Assembly: GCF_001751365.1 (NCBI RefSeq)
Contig: NZ_LJGT01000040.1
Coordinates: 477,696-541,695, forward strand
Reading direction: 5' to 3'
Source of the DNA: Streptomyces abyssalis
GTDB lineage: Bacteria > Actinomycetota > Actinomycetes > Streptomycetales > Streptomycetaceae
Length of the DNA: 64,000 nucleotides
In this document: piece after piece, positions 24,762 to 32,805 of the stretch
Layout of the letters: each line of letters opens with the position of its first letter
Position numbering within the stretch: position 1 is the stretch's first letter
Made by a program: the position numbers and the translations under genes
The notes under the pieces: generated by a model
Seen by the model: only the letters and a program-made list of their open reading frames with translations
Databases searched by the model: none
What the model was told of the DNA's origin: nothing

Positions 24762-25880
24762 TCAGCCGTACATCGCCAGCCGGTACAGGGTCTCGAGCGC
24801 GTCGTCGATGGGATGGGACTGCGGCTTGCCGGAGGAGTCGAGCCTGTTCCACCTCTGCATGTTCACCGCGACCGCCATCTGCCGCTTGCCGTCGGCGCGG
24901 GTCATGGCCAGCGCTCCACCACCCCAGACCGTGCCGCCATGGCCCCAGAAAGTGCCCTGACCGGGAGCTTCCATCGGGTGCAAGCCGAGGCCGTAGTCGA
25001 TCGTCTTTCCCTCTTGGGAGACGACCGGGACGGTGCGTTGCATCTGCGCCAGCGACGGCGGGCTGACGATCTCCCCGGCCAGCAGCACGCTGTAGAAGCG
25101 GTTGAGGTCCGCGACGGTTGATATCAGCGAGGCCGACGGCCCCACCCATGACATGTCGTAGACGCTGTAGTCCCGCGGGGGGTCGATCATGCCGAACCAC
25201 GCTTCGTAGAGCTGCGAGTGCGGCCCGTTGACGTACGGTCCCGCGGGGAGTCCGGTGTCCCGGAGCCCGGCGCGCTCGATGACGTTCCTGGTGATGTACC
25301 GCTCGGCCGTAGTGCCGGTCACCTGTTCCAGGAGCCGGGCGAGGAGCAGGTAGTTGGTGTTCGAGTACACCCCCGGAGTGCCGCCCGGGGCGCCGACAGC
25401 GGGTGCAGTGACCCCCATCTCGATCAGTTCGGCGGGGTCGAACCGCGTGAGCCGATGGTCGTCCAGGCTCTGCGGTCCGGTGTCCGCGAGGGCGGGGAAC
25501 GCCTTGAGGGAGGGGTAGGCGTACGGAAGGTATTCGGCGAGGCCGCTGGTGTGGTTGATCAGCATCCGGACCGTGATCGCGTCACCGCGTTCTCCGGGAA
25601 CCAGCTTCGGAAGGTAGCGGCCGATCGGTGTGCCGAGACTGATCTGACCGCTCTCGACCTGCTGCAGGACCGCGGCGGCGGTGAAGGTCTTGGTGATGCT
25701 GCCGACGCGGTGCCGCATGTCAGCGGTGACGGGGCGGCCGGTGGCGATGTCGGCGACCCCGGCGGCGCCGCGCCAGACCCGGTCTTCGTCCCGCACCTCG
25801 GCGAACAGGCCCGGTATCCCCGCGCGGTGGACGTTTTCGATGGCGGCGTCCAGCGCCCCGGAATCCAGTGGGTTCTTCAC
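24762..25880 (-). CDS. Serine hydrolase, beta-lactamase/class C-like
   Basis: This is a penicillin-binding-protein-like serine hydrolase of 372 residues. The nucleophile motif SxxK is in GSITKTF, and the second motif YxN is YSNTN. A late HGG segment in GHGGTVWGGG replaces the KTG box. There is no clear signal peptide, so it may be cytoplasmic, acting as an esterase or D-amino-peptide hydrolase rather than a cell-wall enzyme. GTG at 25880 is supported by AAAGGA 8 bases upstream. The frame is open further to 26147 but lacks support. It is divergent from a TetR gene across a palindromic operator, so TetR probably controls it. Confidence 0.88.
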   Translation of the reverse strand: MKNPLDSGALDAAIENVHRAGIPGLFAEVRDEDRVWRGAAGVADIATGRPVTADMRHRVGSITKTFTAAAVLQQVESGQISLGTPIGRYLPKLVPGERGDAITVRMLINHTSGLAEYLPYAYPSLKAFPALADTGPQSLDDHRLTRFDPAELIEMGVTAPAVGAPGGTPGVYSNTNYLLLARLLEQVTGTTAERYITRNVIERAGLRDTGLPAGPYVNGPHSQLYEAWFGMIDPPRDYSVYDMSWVGPSASLISTVADLNRFYSVLLAGEIVSPPSLAQMQRTVPVVSQEGKTIDYGLGLHPMEAPGQGTFWGHGGTVWGGGALAMTRADGKRQMAVAVNMQRWNRLDSSGKPQSHPIDDALETLYRLAMYG

Positions 25881-25990
25881 GTCATGCGTCCTTTCGTGTT
25901 CCCCGGGGTGAGCTCCGCATCGGGCGCCTGACCCGGACAACGGGGCACGAATGGCGTGCCGGCCCGCCCGGCATGCTCGTGTCCTCATTA

Positions 25991-26007
25991 TGCACGCGGT
26001 GCGTGCA
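25991..26007. promoter_or_regulatory. Probable TetR operator
   Basis: TGCACGC-GGT-GCGTGCA is a perfect 7-3-7 palindrome midway between the divergent serine hydrolase and TetR genes. A further half-site TGCA follows at about 26016. Its position fits autoregulation plus control of the hydrolase. Confidence 0.7.
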
Positions 26008-26052
26008 ACGCCAAGTGCATTAGGTAGGCTGAGACCCGGCGAGAGGGGCAAG

Positions 26053-26715
26053 ATGGCAGGCCGAAGGCGTTGGTCGACCGAAGAGATCCTGGATGCGGCG
26101 GCAGAGCTGCTGCGCACGAGCGACGCGGATTCGTTCAGCGTGCGCAAGCTGGCCGCGGCTCTCGGGACCGATTCCTCCAGCCTCTACCGGCACTTCCGCA
26201 GCAAGACCGAACTGCTGCGCGCGGTCGTCGACCGGATTCTCCTGGCCGCGATGGACGGCTACGACCCCGAGGGCGACTGGAAGCAGCGCATCACGGCCCT
26301 GGCCCTGCGCGTGAGAGAGGCCTTCGGGAAGCAGCCCCAGCTCGCCGCGGTCTGGGGACGCTACGCATCGAGCGGCACCGGTTCCCGCATGGTCATGGAA
26401 GAGGCGCTGGAGGCGCTGCGCGCCTCGGGACTGCCCGACGAGGAGATCCCGGCGAGCTACCACCGGATCGCGGTCCTCCTTGCCGCGCTGATCGCCTCCG
26501 AGGCCGGGGCCAGCGCGGTCACCCCGGAAGAGCACGAACAGGGCATGGAGCTGTTCCGCGTGGCGGTTCTGGGCGCCGACCCCGAACGCTTCCCGGCTTT
26601 GGCCCACTTCGCCCGCGACGTCCCTCCCCTCGGGGCGGATCGCCGCGCCGCGTTCGAGGAGATCCTCGCCGCCCAACTCGCCCATGTCGAGGCCGCAGCC
26701 CGCCCGAACCAGTGA
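26053..26715 (+). CDS. TetR family transcriptional regulator
   Basis: This is a one-component repressor of 220 residues. The N-terminal helix-turn-helix covers residues 7-52 (STEEILDAAAELL...FSVRKLAAALGTDSSSLYRHFRSKTELL). The C-terminal ligand domain resembles TetR_C proteins that bind hydrophobic or drug-like ligands. ATG at 26053 is preceded by GAGAGGGG 4 bases upstream. It is divergent from the serine hydrolase gene and shares the palindrome at 25991-26007. The ligand is unknown. Confidence 0.92.
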   Translation: MAGRRRWSTEEILDAAAELLRTSDADSFSVRKLAAALGTDSSSLYRHFRSKTELLRAVVDRILLAAMDGYDPEGDWKQRITALALRVREAFGKQPQLAAVWGRYASSGTGSRMVMEEALEALRASGLPDEEIPASYHRIAVLLAALIASEAGASAVTPEEHEQGMELFRVAVLGADPERFPALAHFARDVPPLGADRRAAFEEILAAQLAHVEAAARPNQ

Positions 26716-26791
26716 TGTGCCCGGAAGAGTTCCTTCTCCCACGGAAGAAGGAAGAAATTGGGACGAGATGGCGAACCGGTTCCGGTCGGCG

Positions 26792-27508
26792 TCAGGGCAG
26801 CTCGGCGCGGAGTTCGTTCAGCGCGTCTGCCAACTCGGCGATGTGCCGGGCGAGTTCCGGCACATCCGGCACGGCGGGGCTGTGCCGCGCGGCCGCGCCG
26901 GCTGCCGCCGGCGCCTTCTGCGCGTCCGCCTGGCCCCCAGAGTCCGCCGGGGCCGCCGGCCCGTGGGCGCCGCCCGGGTCGAGACACCGCTCCAGTGCGG
27001 TCAGCCTGCGCGCGAACTCGCCCAGCCTGTCGCGTTCCCCTGCCAGAAGCTGCTGCAACTGCCGGTTCTTGCGGTGCAGTTCAAGGAAGACCGACACCTT
27101 GGAGCGCAGCATCCACGGGTCGAACGGCTTGGTGAGGTAGTCGGCGGCGCCCGTCGCGTAGCCGCGGAAGGTGTAGCCCGCCTCGGACGCGGACTCGGCA
27201 CCCGTCAGGAAGATGATCGGGACGTCCCGGGTCTGGTCCAGGCGCTTGATGTGCCCGGCCGTCTCGAAGCCGTCCATGCCCGGCATCAGTACGTCCAGCA
27301 GGATGACGGCGAACTCCTGCCGCAGCAGCGCCTTCATCGCCTCCTCGCCGGACATCGCCCGCACCAGCGGCACTTCCAGGGTGCCCAGCACCGCTTCGAG
27401 GGCGACGAGATTGTCCTCGCGGTCGTCGACGAGGAGGACGCCCGCCTCCTCGGCCGGGTCCGTGTACGCGTCGCGCGGTATGCGGGTGTTGAGTTCGGGT
27501 GGTGTCAT
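26792..27508 (-). CDS. Response regulator with C-terminal coiled coil
   Basis: This 238-residue protein has a receiver domain at about residues 22-140 (VLLVDDREDN, phosphoacceptor D in VILLDVLMPGMDGFE, T in IFLTGAES, K in YLTKPFDP). A predicted coiled coil follows (LELHRKNRQLQQLLAGERDRL), then an Ala/Pro-rich tail with a final helix. There is no DNA-binding or enzymatic output domain, so it probably works by protein contact. ATG at 27508 overlaps the stop of the hybrid kinase gene as ATGA, so the two are coupled and likely form one phosphorelay. The much longer same-frame extension to 29047 is antisense-like overlap and is not used. Confidence 0.9.
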   Translation of the reverse strand: MTPPELNTRIPRDAYTDPAEEAGVLLVDDREDNLVALEAVLGTLEVPLVRAMSGEEAMKALLRQEFAVILLDVLMPGMDGFETAGHIKRLDQTRDVPIIFLTGAESASEAGYTFRGYATGAADYLTKPFDPWMLRSKVSVFLELHRKNRQLQQLLAGERDRLGEFARRLTALERCLDPGGAHGPAAPADSGGQADAQKAPAAAGAAARHSPAVPDVPELARHIAELADALNELRAELP

Positions 27509-30138
27509 GACGGCCTCGGTGAGGATTGAGGGTCGAGAAGGGAGAGCACCGTGCCGAGCAGCGCTTCGACCGCCACCGGCTTGGGCACGTAGGCGGAGGC
27601 TCCCGCGGAGAGCGACTGCGCGCCGTCCCCCGGCATGGCCTGCGCGGTGAGGGCGACGACGGGCAGCTCCTCGAAGCGGGGGTCGGCCCGGAGGGTGCGG
27701 ATCGCCTCGTAGCCGTCCAGCTCCGGCATCATGATGTCCATCAGGACCAGATCGACGGCGGGGCCGCCGTGCAGGGTGGCCAGCGCCTCGCGGCCGTTCT
27801 CCGCGTAGCGCACGGACATGCCGACCCGGCCCAGGAGATGGGTCAGCGCGTAGACGTTGCGGATGTCGTCGTCCACGATCAGCACCCGCTTGTCCCGGAG
27901 TACGAGTGCGGCGCGGCCGCCCTGCCAGGCGGCGAGACCCGACTGCGGTGCCTGCGCCGCGGCCTGGACGCCCTCGGTGCGGGGACGGTCGGCGAGGAGG
28001 GCGCCGCCGTCGCCCGGAGCGGTGCTGTGGCCGTTGCCCGGGGGCGGCGGTGCCTGTGCGGGCAGCACGGCGGCGGACAGTACCGCGGCGGGCGGCTCGT
28101 GCGCCGGAGCCGGGCCCACGGCGGGGACGGCCGCGGGAACGCCGGCCGGTACGTCGACCGGTACGTACAGCGTGAAGGTGCTGCCTGCGCCCGGTGTGCT
28201 CTCGACCGTGATGCTTCCGCCGAGGAGCAGTGCCAGCTCCCTGCTGATCGCCAGCCCCAGCCCCGTACCGCCGTACGTGCGGTGCGAGGAGCCGTCGCCC
28301 TGCTGGAACGCCTCGAAGATGCGCGGGAGTTGCTCCGGCCCGATGCCGATGCCGGTGTCGGTGACCGTGAAGGCGATCAGCCGCTCGCCGTCGGCGCCGC
28401 GCCCGGCGGCGGGACCCGCGTGCAGTTCGATGCCGCCCTCGGGGGTGAACTTCACCGCGTTGGAGAGCAGATTGCGCAGGATCTGCTGCAGCCGCCGCTC
28501 GTCCACGTGGAGTTCGTCGGGCGCGTCCTCCGCCGACGTGACCGAGAACCCGAGACCGCGGTCGTGCGCGATCGGACGGAAGGTGTCCTCCACATACGTG
28601 AGCAGCTTGCTCAGTGTCAGGCGGCGCGGCCGGGCCTCCATCCGGCCCGACTCGACCTTGGCGAGGTCCAGTACGTCGTTGATCAGGGACAGCAGATCCG
28701 TGCCGGAGCGGTGGATGGTCTGCGCGAAGCGCACCTCCTCCTCGGACAGGCGCCCCGCCTCGTTGTCCGCGAGCAGCCGGGAGAGGACCAGCAGCGAGTT
28801 GAGGGGCGTGCGCAGCTCGTGCGACATGTTCGCGAGGAACTGCGTCTTGTACTGGGAGGAGGCGGCCAGCAGCGAGGCCTTCTCGGAGAGTTCGGTGTTC
28901 GCCCTGATGGTGTGCAGAGCGACGCCCATGGTGTGCACGAACTGGTCGAAGAAGGCCAGATGGATGTCGCTGAACGTGCTGAACGAGGCGAGTTCGAGCA
29001 CTCCCAGCAGCCTGTCCTCGTACAGCACCGGAAGGATCACCACGCACGCGGGCTGCGCCTCGCCCAGGCCGGAGCCGATGGGCAGATAGTCCGGCGGCGC
29101 GTCGGTCAGCAGCAGCCGCCGCTTCTCCGCCGCCACCTGCGCGATCAGGCTGTGGCCGCGCACGCCGCCGCGCGGGCGGGCGCCTGGCTCGTAGGCCGCG
29201 GTGCCGTAGCCCGCGACGTAACTCAGCTCCCCGGCGCCTCCCGGCGGCTCTTCCCCGTGGCTCTCCGCGAGGAAGAACGCGCCGAACTGCGCGCCCACCA
29301 GCGGCGGCAGCTCCCGCATGATCGGCTCGGCGATCTCGCGTATGTCACGGCGGCCCTGCATGAGCGCGGCGAGCCGGGTGAGGTTGGACTCCAGCCACTC
29401 CTTGGCGCGGGTGGTCTCGCGCAGATCGGAGACCATCCCGTTCACGGCCTCGGCCGCGTCCCGCCAACTGCCGGACAGGCCGCGGACGGTGGTGTGCACC
29501 GTGACCGGCCCCCGCTGCTTGCTGTGCCTGCCGCCGGGACCGCGGCCGCCGGTCTCGCCGTCCTCGTCGAGCGCGGCACGCGTCACCTCTTCGGTGAAGA
29601 GGGCGAGTTGATCGGTCATGCGGTTCACGGTGCGTCCCAGGCGGCGCAGTTCGCCACGGAGGGCCCTGCCGTCCTCGTGCAGATCGACGCGGCGCGAGAG
29701 ATCGCCGTCCGCGACGGCCGCGAGCACCCGGGTGGCCTCCGCACGTGAGCCGAGCAGCGTCTCCAGCAGGGTGTTGACCGCGTGTACGCAGTCCGTCCAC
29801 ATGCCGTGGCCGGGACTCGCAGTCAGTCTCTCGTCCACGCGGCCACGGCGTACGACGTCCGCGCGTACCCGGAGCAGCTCGGTGGCGAGGTGCTCGCTGC
29901 GCGCCGCGAGCTGGTTGACCGTGTCCGCGAGTTCGGTGTGGAAGCCGGGGAGGGCGTCCGGGGCCACCTCGACCCTGGCGGTGAAGTCGCCGTCGCGCAG
30001 GGCGCGCAGGGCGCAGAGCACGGGGTGCAGTCCCGCGCCCGCGCCCCTGCCGGCGCCCGCGTACGGGGAGCCGTCCGGAAGCCCGTCCGGAAACCCGTCC
30101 GCAAGTCCGTCCGGAAGTCCGGACACTTCACCACTCAT
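27505..30138 (-). CDS. Hybrid sensor histidine kinase/response regulator
   Basis: This 877-residue multidomain phosphorelay protein has no transmembrane helix. Two HAMP-like segments (about residues 40-100 and 120-180, e.g. VLAAVADGDLSRRVDL) precede a GAF domain (about 265-410). A HisKA domain follows with H near 440 in NMSHELRTPLNSLL, then an ATPase domain (NLLSNAVKFTPEG, DTGIGIGPEQL, GGTGLGLAI). An Ala/Pro-rich linker leads to a C-terminal receiver with D near 800 in LVLMDIMMPELDGYE. The arrangement resembles cytosolic streptomycete kinases linked to stress or osmotic control. The extreme N-terminus encodes tandem Pro-Asp-Gly repeats. It is divergent from the RsbW/SpoIIE-type gene, which may be its functional partner. 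Confidence 0.92.
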   Translation of the reverse strand: MSGEVSGLPDGLADGFPDGLPDGSPYAGAGRGAGAGLHPVLCALRALRDGDFTARVEVAPDALPGFHTELADTVNQLAARSEHLATELLRVRADVVRRGRVDERLTASPGHGMWTDCVHAVNTLLETLLGSRAEATRVLAAVADGDLSRRVDLHEDGRALRGELRRLGRTVNRMTDQLALFTEEVTRAALDEDGETGGRGPGGRHSKQRGPVTVHTTVRGLSGSWRDAAEAVNGMVSDLRETTRAKEWLESNLTRLAALMQGRRDIREIAEPIMRELPPLVGAQFGAFFLAESHGEEPPGGAGELSYVAGYGTAAYEPGARPRGGVRGHSLIAQVAAEKRRLLLTDAPPDYLPIGSGLGEAQPACVVILPVLYEDRLLGVLELASFSTFSDIHLAFFDQFVHTMGVALHTIRANTELSEKASLLAASSQYKTQFLANMSHELRTPLNSLLVLSRLLADNEAGRLSEEEVRFAQTIHRSGTDLLSLINDVLDLAKVESGRMEARPRRLTLSKLLTYVEDTFRPIAHDRGLGFSVTSAEDAPDELHVDERRLQQILRNLLSNAVKFTPEGGIELHAGPAAGRGADGERLIAFTVTDTGIGIGPEQLPRIFEAFQQGDGSSHRTYGGTGLGLAISRELALLLGGSITVESTPGAGSTFTLYVPVDVPAGVPAAVPAVGPAPAHEPPAAVLSAAVLPAQAPPPPGNGHSTAPGDGGALLADRPRTEGVQAAAQAPQSGLAAWQGGRAALVLRDKRVLIVDDDIRNVYALTHLLGRVGMSVRYAENGREALATLHGGPAVDLVLMDIMMPELDGYEAIRTLRADPRFEELPVVALTAQAMPGDGAQSLSAGASAYVPKPVAVEALLGTVLSLLDPQSSPRPS
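30069..30116 (-). repeat. 12-base tandem repeat encoding Pro-Asp-Gly units
   Basis: Four near-identical 12-base units (consensus NCCCGTCCGGAA) occupy 30069-30116 at the 5' end of the hybrid kinase gene. They add Phe/Leu-Pro/Ala-Asp-Gly units to the N-terminus. Unit number could vary without changing the frame. Confidence 0.85.
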
Positions 30139-30200
30139 GGCAGTGCCGCCTCATCGGTTTCGTCACCCGGCGCATTTGGATCAGATCAGTCTGTCACCCT

Positions 30201-30209
30201 TGCGATAAT
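30201..30209 (+). promoter_or_regulatory. Candidate extended -10 promoter
   Basis: TGCGATAAT matches an extended -10 (TGn followed by a TATAAT-like hexamer, GATAAT at 30204-30209). It is one of the few AT-rich spots in the divergent gap, 27 bases before the phosphatase start. A good -35 is not seen at the right spacing. Confidence 0.35.
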
Positions 30210-30235
30210 CCCGTGGGGACTAAACCGAAGAACTG

Positions 30236-32209
30236 GTGGGGGCAGACACAGTGGGGACGTCGTTGACGCGGTGGGGGGAAGCGGACCAGGCGGAGCAGCG
30301 GGCACGGCACGGAGCCGGTCCGGCGCCCGGCGCCGCCGGATCCGCCGTGGTGCGGGCGCCGTTGCCGGGCAACGCGCGGGCGCCGTCCGCCGCGCGTGAG
30401 TTCGTACGTACGGCACTGGGCGACTGGGGAGTGCCCGCCGGCACGGCGGACGATGTGACGCTGCTGGTCAGCGAGTTGGTGACGAACGCCGTCGTGCACG
30501 CGGGCACGGCCGTGCGCCTGGAGTGCAGGCACGAGGGCGGCACGCTGGCCGTCGAGGTCTCCGACCGGCACCCCACGCGCGCCGTGGAGACCCGCGGCGC
30601 CGGCGAGGCCGCCGAAGGCACCCGGGACGCACACCAGGGCCACGGCCTGCGGCTGGTGGCGGCACTCGCGGAGGAGTGGGGCGTCACCTACCGGCGGGAC
30701 GGCAAGACGGTCTGGTTCCGGCTGCCTGCCGCACCCGGGGAGCCGTCGCGGAGCGAGCGCCACGGGGGCGGGCTGTTCCGGAGCGAGAGCCCGGGGAGCG
30801 AACCGTCCGGGCTGTCCGCCGCCGCCCCCACCGCCGTGCCCGCGCCCCCGGAGCACGACGAACCCGGGGGGCACGGGGAGCCGGGGGAGTCCGGGAAGCC
30901 CGGGGAGCAGGCCCTCGGCAGCCTGACCGGGAGCCTCGCCCCCACCGGCCGTCGCCCCGAGACGGGCACGCACCGCCCCGATCCCGACTGGATCAACCAC
31001 GGCATCCTCTCCTTCCTCGCCGAGGCCTCCGACCTCCTCGCCGGCCAGACCGACGAGGACCGGGTCGCCTCCCTGGCCTGCCAGTTGCTGGTGCCCCGGT
31101 TCGCCGACTGGTGCGCCGTCTGGCTCGCCGACCCCGACGCGGGCACCCCGCTCCGCCTCTCCCGCGTATGGCACACGCAGGAGGAGCGCATGGACGAGCT
31201 GCGCGGTGAGCTGACGAGGACACCGCCCCAGCTCAACGGCCGTACGCCGCCCGGACGGGCCGTGCCGTGGACCTGGCCCGGCCAGGCGTCCGCGTACGGT
31301 CCCGGCGGCGCGGCGGTGGGCTGCCGCCTCGTCGTCGGTGGGCGGACGGTCGGCACGCTCGTCATCGGGCGCGCCGGTCTGCTGCGCATCCCCGGCGAAG
31401 TCGTCGGAATCGTCGAGGACTTCGCGCGGCGCGTCGCCCAGGCGGTGCTCTCCGCCCGGCGGTACACGCGTCAGGCCACCATCAGCCGGGTCCTCCAGCG
31501 GGGGCTGCTGCCCTCGGGCGACGTCGCCGTACCGGGCGTGGAGACGGCCGTCGTCTACGAACCGGCCGGTGAGGGCTCATGGGCGGGCGGCGACTTCTAC
31601 GACTTCTACGAAGGGACGGACGGGCGCTGGCGGTTCGCGCTCGGAGACGTGTGCGGCAACGGCCCCGAGGCGGCCGTCGTCACCGGTCTCGCGCGGCCCG
31701 TCCTGCGGCTGCTGGCCCGCGAGGGCCACAGCGTTCCCGAGGTCATGGACCGGCTCAACCGCGAGGTGGGCGAGCAGACCCGGTTCCTGTCCATGGTCTA
31801 CGGCGAACTCGTCCCGCGTCCCCCGTCCGAGGGCGGCGGGAGCCACTGCACGCTGGTCTGTGCCGGCCACCCGCTGCCGCTGGTGCGCGACACCTCGGGG
31901 AAGGTACGGGCGGCAGCGGAGCCCCAACTGCTCCTCGGCGTGGAGGAGGACGTCTCGTACGGGAGCCAGACCGTCCTCCTGGAGCCGGGCGAGACCCTGC
32001 TGTGCGTCACGGACGGCGTCACCGAACGGCGCAGCGGGCGGCGGCAGTTCGACGACGAGGACGGGCTGGCGGCCGTGTTCGCCGACTGCGGCGGCCTCGA
32101 CGCGGCGCAGACCGCGGAGAAGGTGCGCCGCGCGGTGCACAGTTTCGGCGACGGCGCGGCGGCGGACGACCTCGCGCTGCTGGTGCTCCAGGCGCGCCCG
32201 GCGGGCTGA
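30236..32209 (+). CDS. RsbW-like ATPase / GAF / SpoIIE (PP2C) phosphatase
   Basis: This is a fusion of anti-sigma-factor kinase and phosphatase modules used in partner-switching stress signalling. Residues 35-150 are an HATPase_c domain (TLLVSELVTNAVVHAG, GHGLRLVAALAEEWGV). A Pro/Gly/Glu-rich linker and a GAF-like domain (about 250-405) follow, then a SpoIIE phosphatase domain with metal-binding GGDFYDFYEG, LGDVCGNGPEAA, CAGHPLPLV and DGVTERR...DD. The start is GTG at 30236. GTG at 30251 has equally good spacing from the G-run and would remove 5 residues. It is divergent from the hybrid kinase. Its sigma or anti-anti-sigma partner is not in the window. Confidence 0.92.
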   Translation: MGADTVGTSLTRWGEADQAEQRARHGAGPAPGAAGSAVVRAPLPGNARAPSAAREFVRTALGDWGVPAGTADDVTLLVSELVTNAVVHAGTAVRLECRHEGGTLAVEVSDRHPTRAVETRGAGEAAEGTRDAHQGHGLRLVAALAEEWGVTYRRDGKTVWFRLPAAPGEPSRSERHGGGLFRSESPGSEPSGLSAAAPTAVPAPPEHDEPGGHGEPGESGKPGEQALGSLTGSLAPTGRRPETGTHRPDPDWINHGILSFLAEASDLLAGQTDEDRVASLACQLLVPRFADWCAVWLADPDAGTPLRLSRVWHTQEERMDELRGELTRTPPQLNGRTPPGRAVPWTWPGQASAYGPGGAAVGCRLVVGGRTVGTLVIGRAGLLRIPGEVVGIVEDFARRVAQAVLSARRYTRQATISRVLQRGLLPSGDVAVPGVETAVVYEPAGEGSWAGGDFYDFYEGTDGRWRFALGDVCGNGPEAAVVTGLARPVLRLLAREGHSVPEVMDRLNREVGEQTRFLSMVYGELVPRPPSEGGGSHCTLVCAGHPLPLVRDTSGKVRAAAEPQLLLGVEEDVSYGSQTVLLEPGETLLCVTDGVTERRSGRRQFDDEDGLAAVFADCGGLDAAQTAEKVRRAVHSFGDGAAADDLALLVLQARPAG

Positions 32210-32320
32210 GCGCGGCCGCCCCGGAGGCGGCTCGCCCCGCCCCCGGGCTGCGGCGTTTCCCGGGGCTCACCTGGGCCCATTCTCGATCGGCCGAGAAAAA
32301 CGAAAAAACCAGGACGGCGA

Positions 32321-32347
32321 TGTCGAGAACCCGTGCCTGGCTCCGTC
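32321..32347 (+). promoter_or_regulatory. Putative ECF42-type promoter of the DGPF-sigma operon
   Basis: TGTCGA (32321-32326), a 17-base spacer and CGTC (32344-32347) lie 50 bases before the DGPF gene. As I recall, ECF42 sigma factors recognise TGTCGA at -35 and CGA/TC at -10 and act on their own operon. The match is therefore specific rather than generic and predicts autoregulation by the sigma factor encoded at 32802. The motif is read directly; the assignment relies on memory of the group consensus. Confidence 0.6.
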
Positions 32348-32397
32348 CCCGGGGTGAACGTGACCAGTATGGGTCGCACCAGACCGAGGAGAACACC

Positions 32398-32805
32398 ATG
32401 GCCAAGTACCTGATGCTCAAGCACTACCGAGGCGCTCCGGCTTCGGTCAACGACGCGCCCATGGACCAGTGGACGCCCGAGGAGATCTCGGCGCACGTGC
32501 AGTACATGAACGACTTCGCGGCCCGGCTCGAGGCCACCGGCGAGTACGTCGACAGTCAGGCGCTCGCCTTCGAGGGGCAGTGGGTCCGGTACGACGGAGA
32601 GGGACGCCCGCCGGTCACCGACGGTCCGTTCGCCGAGACCAAGGACCTCATCGCCGGCTTCATGGTGATCGACGTCGACAGTCACGAGCGCGCCGTCGAG
32701 CTCGCCGGGGAACTGTCGGCCGCCCCCGGAGCGGGCGGGAAGCCCATCCACGAATGGCTCGAGCTGCGGCCGTTCCTGACCGCGCCGACCACGGTCACCG
32801 AGTGA
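32398..32805 (+). CDS. DGPF (YCII-related) domain protein
   Basis: This small alpha/beta protein of 135 residues belongs to the YCII/DGPF group. The name motif appears as TDGPFAETKDLIAGFMVIDV, after an N-terminal AKYLMLKHYRG strand. No catalytic activity is established for the group. The start ATG at 32398 has an excellent GAGGAG (32386-32391) 6 bases upstream. Its stop overlaps the sigma factor start as GTGA. DGPF genes next to ECF42 sigma genes are an established pairing, so it is the expected target and operon partner. Confidence 0.92.
   Translation: MAKYLMLKHYRGAPASVNDAPMDQWTPEEISAHVQYMNDFAARLEATGEYVDSQALAFEGQWVRYDGEGRPPVTDGPFAETKDLIAGFMVIDVDSHERAVELAGELSAAPGAGGKPIHEWLELRPFLTAPTTVTE

Noticed and set aside
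26792..29047. Extending the response regulator frame to 751 codons
   Set aside because: The part before 27508 overlaps the hybrid kinase in another frame and is Arg/Pro-rich without domain features. The ATGA overlap marks the real start.
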